Positions 6,733 to 14,290 of a stretch of 15,708 nucleotides of DNA are shown here, in pieces. This stretch comes from Flavobacteriia bacterium (lineage in GTDB: Bacteria; Bacteroidota; Bacteroidia; Flavobacteriales; Flavobacteriaceae): contig DRQI01000472.1 in NCBI GenBank assembly GCA_011330545.1, positions 1 through 15,708 of the forward strand. The letters are read 5' to 3'. The notes under the pieces are model-generated. The model was not told where the DNA came from. It did no database searches and worked only from the letters and a program-made list of their open reading frames with translations. Within the stretch, counting starts at the first letter, position 1. Each line of letters begins with the position of its first letter. Made by a program: the position numbers and the translations under genes.

Positions 6733-6740
6733 GATATTTG
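6733..6740 (+). promoter_or_regulatory. Weak candidate -7 element for the 6762 gene pair
   Basis: GATATTTG differs by one base from TAnnTTTG and ends 21 bases before the TTG start codon. No TTG lies at the expected 17-23 base spacing upstream. The surrounding 140 bases are very AT-rich, as expected for a promoter region, but the call is weak. Confidence 0.22.
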
Positions 6741-6761
6741 TAAAATTCTGAAAAATATACA

Positions 6762-7874
6762 TTGAAAAAAATATATATACTTTTTATAATTGTCTGTCAA
6801 GTATCCTTTGGGCAAGCTATTCGGAATTTTTCTAATGAATTTTTGAATATCGGTGTTGATGCTGCCGCTTTTGGTATGGGAAAAGCAGTAACAGCTACTT
6901 CTAATGATGTAAATTCAATTTATTGGAATCCGGCAGGCTTAGTAGGCATTAAAGATTACCAAGGTTCATTGATGCACGCCGAATATTTTCAAGGCATTGC
7001 CAAATACGATTATGCCGGGTTTGCCAAACCTATTTCTAATGAGAGTACTATTGCCGTATCTGTCATCAGGTTTGCCGTAGACGATATTTTAAATACTACG
7101 CAGCTCATTCAAGACGGACAAATAAATTTTGATAGGATTAGCCTGTTTTCTGCTGCTGATTGGGCAGTAAACGTAGGATATGCCAAAAGAGTCGTTGCCA
7201 AAGACTTAAATGTGGGTGTCAATGCTAAAATTGTACGGCGAAAAATTGGTGATTTTGCTTCGTCGATAGGGTTTGGATTGGATGCCGGAATGCAGTTGCA
7301 ACGCGGCGATTGGAAATTCGGCGTAATGCTACGCGATATTACGACCACCTTTAATGCATGGTCGTTCAATCAGGGTGAATTGGATAATATTATTGCAATC
7401 TATGACAATTTAAACGCTGCCATTTTAAATGATGGGAATCCTGATAATGATGATGAAATTATCCCAACAGTAGTTCCTGAAAAATTAGAAATTACAAAAC
7501 CTAAAATGCAATTAGGCATTGCTAGGGTATTTACCCTTGGCAGGGATTTTAATGTACTCACTTCGTTAGATTTAAATATGCGTTTTGCCCAAACCAATGA
7601 TATTATCTCCTCTTCTTTTGTAAGTGTGAGTCCGGCTTTCGGATTTCAAATTGACTATTTAAAAATGGTTTATTTTCGAGGGGGTGTAACTAATTTTCAA
7701 AATCAGTTGAATTTTGACAATAGCAAATCACTCATTGTAGAGCCTAATTTTGGCGTAGGTTTTAATTATAAAGGCATTCAAATAGATTATGCATTGGCTA
7801 ATATTGGCGGTGCCAACGGTACTTTATTTTCTAATGTATTTTCTATTAAAGTTGATTTTAGTTATTTTCGCTAA
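6762..7874 (+). CDS. PorV/PorQ-family outer-membrane protein (type IX secretion-related)
   Basis: The 370-aa protein has a signal peptide (residues 1-18, cleavage after SFGQ) followed by AIRNFSNEFLNIGVDAAAFGMG and SNDVNSIYWNPAGL (47-60). This is the hallmark opening of the PorV/PorQ/UPF0164 group, related to FadL-type beta-barrels. The remainder alternates short amphipathic strands and ends with a strand plus terminal aromatic (VDFSYFR), as expected for an outer-membrane barrel. PorV shuttles type IX cargo and PorQ is another T9SS component; this member is a paralogue whose exact partner is unknown. The TTG start is chosen because it begins the signal peptide at MKKIY, an in-frame stop lies 21 bases upstream and no ATG is near. 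It is followed after 33 bases by another TTG-started gene and is probably co-transcribed. Confidence 0.85.
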   Translation: MKKIYILFIIVCQVSFGQAIRNFSNEFLNIGVDAAAFGMGKAVTATSNDVNSIYWNPAGLVGIKDYQGSLMHAEYFQGIAKYDYAGFAKPISNESTIAVSVIRFAVDDILNTTQLIQDGQINFDRISLFSAADWAVNVGYAKRVVAKDLNVGVNAKIVRRKIGDFASSIGFGLDAGMQLQRGDWKFGVMLRDITTTFNAWSFNQGELDNIIAIYDNLNAAILNDGNPDNDDEIIPTVVPEKLEITKPKMQLGIARVFTLGRDFNVLTSLDLNMRFAQTNDIISSSFVSVSPAFGFQIDYLKMVYFRGGVTNFQNQLNFDNSKSLIVEPNFGVGFNYKGIQIDYALANIGGANGTLFSNVFSIKVDFSYFR

Positions 7875-7907
7875 TCAATTTGTAGAAATTCAATAACATA
7901 CACTAAT

Positions 7908-9092
7908 TTGAAACAAATTCTTCTTTTTCTATTTGCCGGTTTCTTATCATTTGCAGTTTCTGCACAAACCATTCAACTTTCGCCACAAGCTGAAATCAGT
8001 ATCCTTACAATCAGTCAGGGAAAAGAACTCTACGATACCTTTGGCCACAGTGCTATCAGGGTAGTAGACAGGCCAAACAATATTGATATTGTTTACAATT
8101 ATGGTACGTTTGATTTTAATACCCCAAATTTTTATACAAAATTTGCCAGAGGAAAATTATTATATGATTTGGGAAGGGCTCAGTTTTACCGTTTTCTCAA
8201 GTATTATATGAATCAAAACAGAGAGGTTGTTGAACAGGTTCTCGAGCTGACCCCTACCCAAAAACAACAGTATTTTGAATTTTTAGAGAACAATGCAAAA
8301 CCCGAAAACAGTAAATACCTGTACGATTTCTTTTTTGACAATTGTGCTACAAAACTGAGGGATGTTACTACCGAAGTTCTCGGCGACAGTGTTCATTACA
8401 ACGATGAAGCCATTCAAGATACCTTTACTTTTCGCGATTTAATATATCAAAAATTAGACAACCACCCTTGGGGAAAATTCGGAATCGACATTGCCTTAGG
8501 CGCTGTAATTGATAAAAAAGCAACGCCCAAACAATATACTTTCTTGCCTGAATACGTCTACAAAGGATTTAAAAATGCTACTGTTATACAACATGGCAAA
8601 GAGATTCCGCTAGTTAAAGAAACCAAGGTTTTATACCGCAAAAAGGAAGAGAAGGCAGCAAAATCATTTTTTACGCCCGTCTTCTTTTTTTCTATACTGG
8701 CCTTGTTAATTCTCTTTGTAACGTATCGCGATTATAAAAAGAAAAAGCGCACTGCCGTGGTAGATTTTGTATTGTTATTTGCTACAGGCCTTGCGGGTGT
8801 AATTGTTTTGTTACTTTGGTTTGCTACCGATCATACGGCTACGGCTAAAAATTACAACATTTTATGGGCTTTTATGCCAAATCTTATCGCCGCCTTTTGG
8901 CTATTGAAAGAAAAGGCTCGCCCTTGGTTACGACAATATTTTTTGTTGTTAATCTTCTTATTACTGGTACTTGTAGTATTATGGATAGTTAAAGTGCAGG
9001 TGTTTTCAATAGGGTTGATTCCTATTTTAGTTTTATTACTGATTCGGTATGCTTTTTTATACGTTTCTTTTACTGAGAATAGATTTGTCTAG
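7908..9092 (+). CDS. Lnb/DUF4105-domain protein with C-terminal membrane segments
   Basis: The 394-aa protein has a signal peptide (1-20, ending SAQ), a periplasmic DUF4105 (Lnb N-terminal) domain (about 25-215), and about five transmembrane segments near 254-274, 283-305, 317-333, 343-361 and 366-388. The conserved residues of the domain are visible: DTFGHSAIRV (His47), NYGTFDF (64-70) and FFFDNCATKLRD (Cys146). The Cys/His pattern recalls papain-like enzymes, but no activity is established from this sequence. The name comes from a domain found near lacto-N-biosidase in bifidobacteria. The TTG start gives the signal peptide directly, with no ATG nearby. Its last 36 bases overlap the 3' end of the oppositely oriented dehydratase gene. 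The preceding PorV-like gene suggests a shared envelope role. Confidence 0.82.
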   Translation: MKQILLFLFAGFLSFAVSAQTIQLSPQAEISILTISQGKELYDTFGHSAIRVVDRPNNIDIVYNYGTFDFNTPNFYTKFARGKLLYDLGRAQFYRFLKYYMNQNREVVEQVLELTPTQKQQYFEFLENNAKPENSKYLYDFFFDNCATKLRDVTTEVLGDSVHYNDEAIQDTFTFRDLIYQKLDNHPWGKFGIDIALGAVIDKKATPKQYTFLPEYVYKGFKNATVIQHGKEIPLVKETKVLYRKKEEKAAKSFFTPVFFFSILALLILFVTYRDYKKKKRTAVVDFVLLFATGLAGVIVLLLWFATDHTATAKNYNILWAFMPNLIAAFWLLKEKARPWLRQYFLLLIFLLLVLVVLWIVKVQVFSIGLIPILVLLLIRYAFLYVSFTENRFV

Positions 9093-10964
9093 TTTTTCAT
9101 AAATCGAATTATTGGAGATAAATTCAGGAACAATTTCTTTGATATTCGATACTATTTGTACATTATCCATATTGTCTAGTTCGGCTAAGGCAATAATTTT
9201 TTCTTGTACTTCATTACAATCTAATTGATGTACTTTGGCAATCATTATTTTATCGTTATAGGTAGGGATGGTATTTTCTTTTGAGCTTAATAATTCTTCG
9301 TATAATTTTTCACCGGGGCGCAATCCTATAATCTTAATATTTATATCTTCCGGATAGCGCAATCCTGAAAGGTGAATCATTTTTTTGGCCAAGTCGAATA
9401 TCTTTACAGATTCTCCCATATCAAAAACATAAATTTCCCCTCCTTTTCCCATAATTCCGGCTTCTAACACCAAGCTACAGGCCTCGGCAATAGTCATAAA
9501 ATAACGGGTAATTTCTTTGTGTGTAACTTGTATCGGGCCGCCTTCTGAAATTTGTTTTTTAAATAACGGAATTACAGAACCGTTAGACCCCAATACATTT
9601 CCAAAACGGGTAGTAATGAATTTAGTAGGGCCTTTGAGGTTTAAGCAGTTGGCATAAATTTCAGCAATACGTTTTGTGGCTCCCATCACATTGGTTGGAT
9701 TTACAGCCTTATCAGTAGAAACCATGACAAATTTTTCTACCTTGTATTGTAGGGCTAAATCCATTACATTCTTGGTGCCGTGTACATTCACCCTTACGGC
9801 TTCGTAAGGATTTTCTTCCATCAATGGAACGTGTTTATAGGCAGCCGCGTGAAATACTATTTCAATATCATATTTTTTAAAAAGGGCTTCCATGCGAAGT
9901 TTATTTCGTATATCGGCTACTTCAATTGAAAAATTCTGATGCCCTTTTCGCAAAAAACTTTGTTGTACTTCATATAAATCTGATTCGGCTTGGTCTAATA
10001 ATATCAGTTGTTGGTATTGATAGTTTCCTACTTGGTGTGCAATTTCTGAACCAATAGAGCCTGCAGCACCGGTAATTAAAATAACTTTTTTATTCAGCTC
10101 TTTTTGCAAAATAGGATTCTTAATCTTTATAGGGGTTCTATTGAGTAAATCTTCTATCTTAACTTCTTCTATTTGGCCGATGTTTAAATCGCCATTAATC
10201 CATTTATCTACCGAAGGCAATATTTTTACTTTTACAGGAAGTTCTAACAGCGAATCGACAATTTGCATCAAACGGAACGGTTTTACATTTTGAATGGAAA
10301 CAATAATCTCTTGTACTTCATTTTTTTCGATAAATGCTTTGGTAATTGTTTTGGTGTCGTATACTTTTACCCTGTTGTATTTTTTTCCTATTTTACGTTT
10401 ATCATCATCCATAAACCCAATAATTTGGGTGTTGTTGCCCACATCATTATTAATAGTTGCATAGGTTAATAAACCGGCATCTCCGGCTCCGTAAATCAAT
10501 GTATTTTTAGGTGGTTTGTATTCATTAATTACCCTAAAAATAATACGTTTGAAAATAAACCTACTGGCAATCAATACAATAATATTTAATAAATAGTGGA
10601 TGGTTATTACCGAATACGGTACGGCAAACCTATCGGTAATATGATACCTCCTATCGGCTATCGTAATAAGCGTCAGTATAATAAACAGAATACTCACTCC
10701 GTAAAACACATTCAAGGCATCTTTCATGCCCGTTTGCCTAACGGTACCTTTGTAAGAGCCTACAATTAAAAAACTGAGGGTTGCCACCAATGTCACTAAA
10801 GGTACTTGCGAAAAAAAACCAAAATGTTGAAAATTGAGCTTGAAGTTGAAATTTATAAGGTAAGCAATAAAAAAAGTCTGTAGTACTAAGGATACATCTA
10901 TTAATAAGACTACCCAACGAGCGACTGAAGCATTTGCACCTTTTAAAAAAAATGACTTTAGCAT
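9057..10964 (-). CDS. Membrane-bound nucleotide-sugar 4,6-dehydratase (CapD/WbpM/PglF type)
   Basis: The 635-aa protein is predicted to turn UDP-GlcNAc or a similar UDP-HexNAc into the 4-keto-6-deoxy sugar, a first step to di-N-acetylated or deoxy sugars of surface polysaccharides and glycoproteins. Four transmembrane segments lie near 17-38, 52-72, 85-104 and 118-138. A first Rossmann-like domain (about 150-260) has YGAGDAG (158-164). The catalytic SDR domain has TGAAGSIGSE (298-307) for NAD(P), HAAAYKHVP (372-380) and STDKAVNPTNVMGATKR (416-432). Met427 and Lys431 occupy the place of the Tyr-x-x-x-Lys pair, as is usual for this group. RPGEKLYEEL lies near the C terminus. Length is typical. 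It stands alone here with no glycosyltransferases beside it. Its 3' end overlaps the DUF4105 gene by 36 bases. Confidence 0.92.
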   Translation of the reverse strand: MLKSFFLKGANASVARWVVLLIDVSLVLQTFFIAYLINFNFKLNFQHFGFFSQVPLVTLVATLSFLIVGSYKGTVRQTGMKDALNVFYGVSILFIILTLITIADRRYHITDRFAVPYSVITIHYLLNIIVLIASRFIFKRIIFRVINEYKPPKNTLIYGAGDAGLLTYATINNDVGNNTQIIGFMDDDKRKIGKKYNRVKVYDTKTITKAFIEKNEVQEIIVSIQNVKPFRLMQIVDSLLELPVKVKILPSVDKWINGDLNIGQIEEVKIEDLLNRTPIKIKNPILQKELNKKVILITGAAGSIGSEIAHQVGNYQYQQLILLDQAESDLYEVQQSFLRKGHQNFSIEVADIRNKLRMEALFKKYDIEIVFHAAAYKHVPLMEENPYEAVRVNVHGTKNVMDLALQYKVEKFVMVSTDKAVNPTNVMGATKRIAEIYANCLNLKGPTKFITTRFGNVLGSNGSVIPLFKKQISEGGPIQVTHKEITRYFMTIAEACSLVLEAGIMGKGGEIYVFDMGESVKIFDLAKKMIHLSGLRYPEDINIKIIGLRPGEKLYEELLSSKENTIPTYNDKIMIAKVHQLDCNEVQEKIIALAELDNMDNVQIVSNIKEIVPEFISNNSIYEKLDKSILSKRNV

Positions 10965-11023
10965 ATACTAAATAACAATTGATTCAAGGTATTTCCTGAA
11001 AATTCTTTTCCTTTTTTGTGCTG

Positions 11024-11031
11024 CAAAGGTC
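11024..11031 (-). promoter_or_regulatory. Candidate Bacteroidota -7 element for the dehydratase gene
   Basis: On the minus strand the sequence reads CGACCTTTGCAGCA. GACCTTTG is one base from TAnnTTTG, and the trailing C-A is common in flavobacterial promoters. It would start transcription about 50 bases upstream of the ATG at 10964. The -33 TTG is not at ideal spacing. It implies that the dehydratase can be transcribed apart from the MoxR gene. Confidence 0.38.
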
Positions 11032-11055
11032 GTAAATCTATTTGAATAATTACGG

Positions 11056-11080
11056 CAAAAATTGTACTATAAGTTACAAT
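11056..11080 (-). terminator. Possible weak terminator after the MoxR gene
   Basis: On the minus strand ATTGTA-ACTTATAG-TACAAT gives a 6-bp stem that overlaps the stop codon, directly followed by a run of T residues (TTTTTGCC). The stem is short and AT-rich, so efficiency is doubtful. It would separate the MoxR gene from the dehydratase gene. Confidence 0.3.
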
Positions 11081-12027
11081 AGGGATTTTATTATTTTTTC
11101 TTCGGTGATTCCTTCAGCTTCAGCTTTGTAATTTTTTACGATACGATGCCTTAATATGGCGTAAGCTACGGCTTGCACATCTTCAATATCAGGAGAAAAT
11201 TTACCGTGAATAGCCGCATTGCCTTTAGCGGCTAAAATTAGGTTTTGTGAGGCTCTTGGGCCGGCACCCCAATCGATGTAATCATTTACTATCTGGGCGG
11301 CTCTTGGTGAGTTTGGCCTCGTTTTGGCTACCAACGCAACGGCATATTCTATTACGTTATCGGCTACCGGTATACGCCTCACCAAATGTTGTATATTCAA
11401 TATTTCTTCTGCCGAGAAAACTGAGTTTACTTGTTTTGTAACATCGGTAGTGGTAGTTTTTACCACTTCGGTTTCTTCTTCAAAAGAAGGGTAGTCTAAA
11501 TAGATAGAAAACATAAACCTGTCGAGTTGTGCTTCGGGTAACGGGTAAGTACCTTCTTGCTCAATGGGATTTTGGGTTGCCAATACAAAAAAAGGCGTTC
11601 CTATTTGATACCGGTGTCCGGCAACGGTTACTGCTTTTTCTTGCATGGCTTCTAACAGCGCCGCTTGTGTTTTTGGAGGGGTTCTGTTAATTTCGTCTGC
11701 CAACAGGATATTTGTAAAAATGGGCCCCTTTATGAATTTAAAATTTCTGTTTTCATCTAAAATTTCACTTCCTATGATATCTGACGGCATCAAATCGGGC
11801 GTAAACTGAATTCGCTTAAAGTGTAGCCCCAACGTTTGAGATATGGTATTGACTAATAATGTTTTTGCCAATCCGGGGACTCCTATCAACAATGAGTGCC
11901 CTCCACATAAAAGTGACAACAACACATGGTCTATTGCTTCATTTTGGCCAATGATAATTTTACCAACCTCTTGCTTTAAGGCTTTGTATTTTTGAACTAA
12001 ATTTTCAACTGCTGTTACGTCAGACAT
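11074..12027 (-). CDS. MoxR-family AAA+ ATPase
   Basis: The 317-aa cytoplasmic AAA+ ATPase is of the MoxR branch, whose members act as chaperone-like activators, often together with von Willebrand factor A or DUF58 proteins. Walker A is GVPGLAKT (49-56). Walker B is ILLADE (107-112), followed by the family-typical INRTPPKTQAALLEAMQE. Sensor 1 is ATQNP (Asn153), the arginine-finger segment is PLPEAQLDRF (162-171), and sensor 2 lies in GAGPRASQNLI. The C-terminal lid carries AYAILRHRIV. Length is normal. The ATG lies 71 bases after the SurA-like gene on the same strand, so it may belong to that operon. No DUF58 or VWA gene, the usual partners, is adjacent on the downstream side. Confidence 0.92.
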   Translation of the reverse strand: MSDVTAVENLVQKYKALKQEVGKIIIGQNEAIDHVLLSLLCGGHSLLIGVPGLAKTLLVNTISQTLGLHFKRIQFTPDLMPSDIIGSEILDENRNFKFIKGPIFTNILLADEINRTPPKTQAALLEAMQEKAVTVAGHRYQIGTPFFVLATQNPIEQEGTYPLPEAQLDRFMFSIYLDYPSFEEETEVVKTTTTDVTKQVNSVFSAEEILNIQHLVRRIPVADNVIEYAVALVAKTRPNSPRAAQIVNDYIDWGAGPRASQNLILAAKGNAAIHGKFSPDIEDVQAVAYAILRHRIVKNYKAEAEGITEEKIIKSLL

Positions 12028-12098
12028 CTGTTAATTTGATTATTTACGTTTGTATATTTTATTAAGCTCCCTCCTACCGTCAACTTGCGTCATTAAAT

Positions 12099-13448
12099 TT
12101 ATATATCTTTTGTCCAATTATTTTTAAAATTACACTTTTTATACTCTTTATTGATTTTGATGTAGGTATCGTTGATTTTTTCTTTTGTCCACTTAGCAAT
12201 GGTTTCTTCACGTTTTTTTTGCAATGCCAGATTCTGAATTTTTACATAATCTTTCGATAGGTCAGCAATATGTGCCGGTACTTTAGATTTCATCAAAAGC
12301 ATTTTATACATTTTCTCCCCTTCTCGGGTTTCATCGTAAAAAACATCTGAAATTTCACCTTCTTTCAAGGTGCTTATCCTTGCATATAAAGTAGGATCCA
12401 TTTTTGTCAAATCGAATTTCGTGTCATTGCTAATCGGATTAATCAATAAGCCATTATTAGATTTGGTATCTTTATCTTCAGAATATTTTTGTACGGCTTC
12501 TTCAAAAGTAAGTTTTAAGGTTAAAATATCTTTCCTGATTTTTGTGATGGAGTCTTTGACTTGTTGTTGTTGTTCTGTTGTAATTTCGGGTTGTAATAAA
12601 ATATGCCTTACGTCGCGTTGTTTTCCTTTAATTTTTTCAACTTTAAGAATATGATACCCAAACTGAGATTTAAAAGGTTCAGAAATTTCACCTTCATTCA
12701 AACTAAAGGCTGCTTCTTTAAATTCTTTTACAAAACCACTTTCTCTGGTAATGGTATACAATCCGTTATTTTGTAAAACACCGGGGTCTTTAGAATAGGC
12801 AATGGCCTTCATTTTAAAACTTTGGCCTTCTTCAATTCCTTTTTTCATATCTTTTAACCTATTAATAATACGCTCTTCTTCCTCTTTAGAGGGTTTTATG
12901 TGCAAGACGATTTGGGCGAGTTCTATTTCGGCACCAATTTCGGGTAGGTTCCCTTCTTTTTCAAGGCTCTTATAATAATTTCTCACTTCTTCAGGGGTCA
13001 CGTCAACATCATCGGTTAATTTTTGCTGCATTTTCTGAATTAAAGAGGCTTCTTTTTCAATTTCTATAAACTCTTTTCTTAAATCGGCCATATCATTAAA
13101 TCCGTAAAACTCATACAGTTTTTTTTCTGAGCCTAATTGCTGTAAAAAATAGGCAATTTTACGTTCTACCTGAGTATTTACTTCTGCTTCTGTTACCACG
13201 ATACTGTCTACCACAGCGTGGTGTGATAGTAGTTTTCTATTCATTATTTGCTCTAGCATTTCACAATCTGAAATATCGACTTTTCCTTCACTTTGTTGTT
13301 CTAACTCTAATTTAAAAGCTGCAATTTCAGAATTGAGAACAATATTTTTTCCGACAACGGCTGCAACGCCGTCTAATTTAATTCTATCTTGGGCATTTAC
13401 TGCAAATACAACTAATAAAAGCAATAGTGTAAATTGTTTTTTTAGCAT
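12099..13448 (-). CDS. SurA-like periplasmic peptidyl-prolyl isomerase and chaperone
   Basis: This is a 449-aa secreted protein. It has a signal peptide (1-20, MLKKQF...AVNAQ), a SurA N-terminal chaperone domain (about 22-170, with DGVAAVVGKNIVLNSEI) and two parvulin-type rotamase domains (about 175-272 and 280-388). The parvulin signatures are visible as KDPGVLQNNG, SEPFKSQFGYHILKVEKI (256-273), RDVRHILL (278-285) and KYSEDKDTKSNNG. It should fold outer-membrane proteins in the periplasm. The start is set at 13448 rather than 12 codons upstream because that ATG opens directly onto the signal peptide and lies one base after the stop of the previous gene; the longer form would overlap that gene. 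It is the third member of a tightly packed SurA-type cluster. Confidence 0.9.
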   Translation of the reverse strand: MLKKQFTLLLLLVVFAVNAQDRIKLDGVAAVVGKNIVLNSEIAAFKLELEQQSEGKVDISDCEMLEQIMNRKLLSHHAVVDSIVVTEAEVNTQVERKIAYFLQQLGSEKKLYEFYGFNDMADLRKEFIEIEKEASLIQKMQQKLTDDVDVTPEEVRNYYKSLEKEGNLPEIGAEIELAQIVLHIKPSKEEEERIINRLKDMKKGIEEGQSFKMKAIAYSKDPGVLQNNGLYTITRESGFVKEFKEAAFSLNEGEISEPFKSQFGYHILKVEKIKGKQRDVRHILLQPEITTEQQQQVKDSITKIRKDILTLKLTFEEAVQKYSEDKDTKSNNGLLINPISNDTKFDLTKMDPTLYARISTLKEGEISDVFYDETREGEKMYKMLLMKSKVPAHIADLSKDYVKIQNLALQKKREETIAKWTKEKINDTYIKINKEYKKCNFKNNWTKDI

Positions 13449-13449
13449 T

Positions 13450-14289
13450 TTAATAGATTTGAAATTCTTTATTTTTAATAGCATCTTCTGTTAATGTTTC
13501 TTCAATTTTTCTCAATAATTCTAATTTTCTTTTATGCAATATCATCTGTTTTATGGTTGGCAATGCATAACTCATCGGCGCAATTTGATTGCGCAATAAT
13601 ACGTCTTTAACTTTAACTAAATACACTCCTGATGAATCTTCTTTTTGAATGTATTTATTTTTTCGCAAAAATTTATTTTTATCATAACTTCTTATAAAAG
13701 GCGCTTTTTTAAGTACATCATAGTATCTTACCCATATAGAATCGTTTAAATTGTATGCTTTTAGTTGCAATTTCTGTTCGATAATCTTAGCATCCGATTC
13801 TTTAGTATCTGATTTAAACAACGAAATAAACTCTTTGGGGTTTAACACATCATTTCCCAAATAGATATATCTCAATTGTAACAGTTCTTCGTTTAGCTTA
13901 AATATCTCTTTATTACTTGTATAAAAACTATCTATGTCTACTTGGGTTACCAAGGTATCTAAGTCTTGTTTTACAATGGCTTCTTTGTATTTATTAATAT
14001 ATAAATCTTGCCGGTATTGTTCTACCAATTGTTGAATACTTTCTTCTTCTTTGTCAAGATTAATCTTTGCCTTTTGAAGTAAGAGCTGTTCTTTGGCCCA
14101 TTTATTAATAAAACTACTCACAAATAACAAGCTGTCTTCTTTTGAAATTTTATCGGGCAATAGCGGTTCTATATCTTCTTTATAGAGAAATTTATCGTGT
14201 ACTTTGGCAATGGGTGTTTTGGTATTTTCGTTATTTACACACGAAAACAATACTATTAATAATGCTATGGATGCCAATCGCTTTTGCAA
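13450..14289 (-). CDS. SurA-N-like lipoprotein without a visible rotamase domain
   Basis: The 279-aa lipoprotein has signal MQKRLASIALLIVL and lipobox LFSC (lipidated Cys17). The mature part starts with KVHDKFLYKEDIEPLLPD, the usual opening of SurA/PpiC N-terminal domains, then long charged helices (WAKEQLLLQKAKINLDKEEE). It lacks the parvulin GYHI.K core, so it looks like a chaperone-only relative. The start is TTG at 14289, one base after the stop of the upstream gene; no ATG is available, and a second TTG at codon 5 is the alternative. It lies between two rotamase-bearing paralogues with one-base gaps on both sides. This implies co-translation and a shared job in outer-membrane protein biogenesis. 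Lipidation suggests attachment to a membrane, unlike its soluble neighbours. Confidence 0.78.
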   Translation of the reverse strand: MQKRLASIALLIVLFSCVNNENTKTPIAKVHDKFLYKEDIEPLLPDKISKEDSLLFVSSFINKWAKEQLLLQKAKINLDKEEESIQQLVEQYRQDLYINKYKEAIVKQDLDTLVTQVDIDSFYTSNKEIFKLNEELLQLRYIYLGNDVLNPKEFISLFKSDTKESDAKIIEQKLQLKAYNLNDSIWVRYYDVLKKAPFIRSYDKNKFLRKNKYIQKEDSSGVYLVKVKDVLLRNQIAPMSYALPTIKQMILHKRKLELLRKIEETLTEDAIKNKEFQIY

Positions 14290-14290
14290 T

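Noticed and set aside
12028..12098. Sigma-70-like promoter (TTGACG on the minus strand) before the MoxR gene
   Set aside because: Spacing to any TATAAT-like box is poor, and Bacteroidota use TAnnTTTG-type promoters, which are not seen here.
13449..13484. Longer form of the SurA-like protein starting at 13484
   Set aside because: It adds 12 Lys-rich residues before a normal signal peptide and overlaps the preceding gene; the ATG at 13448 fits the one-base spacing of the cluster.
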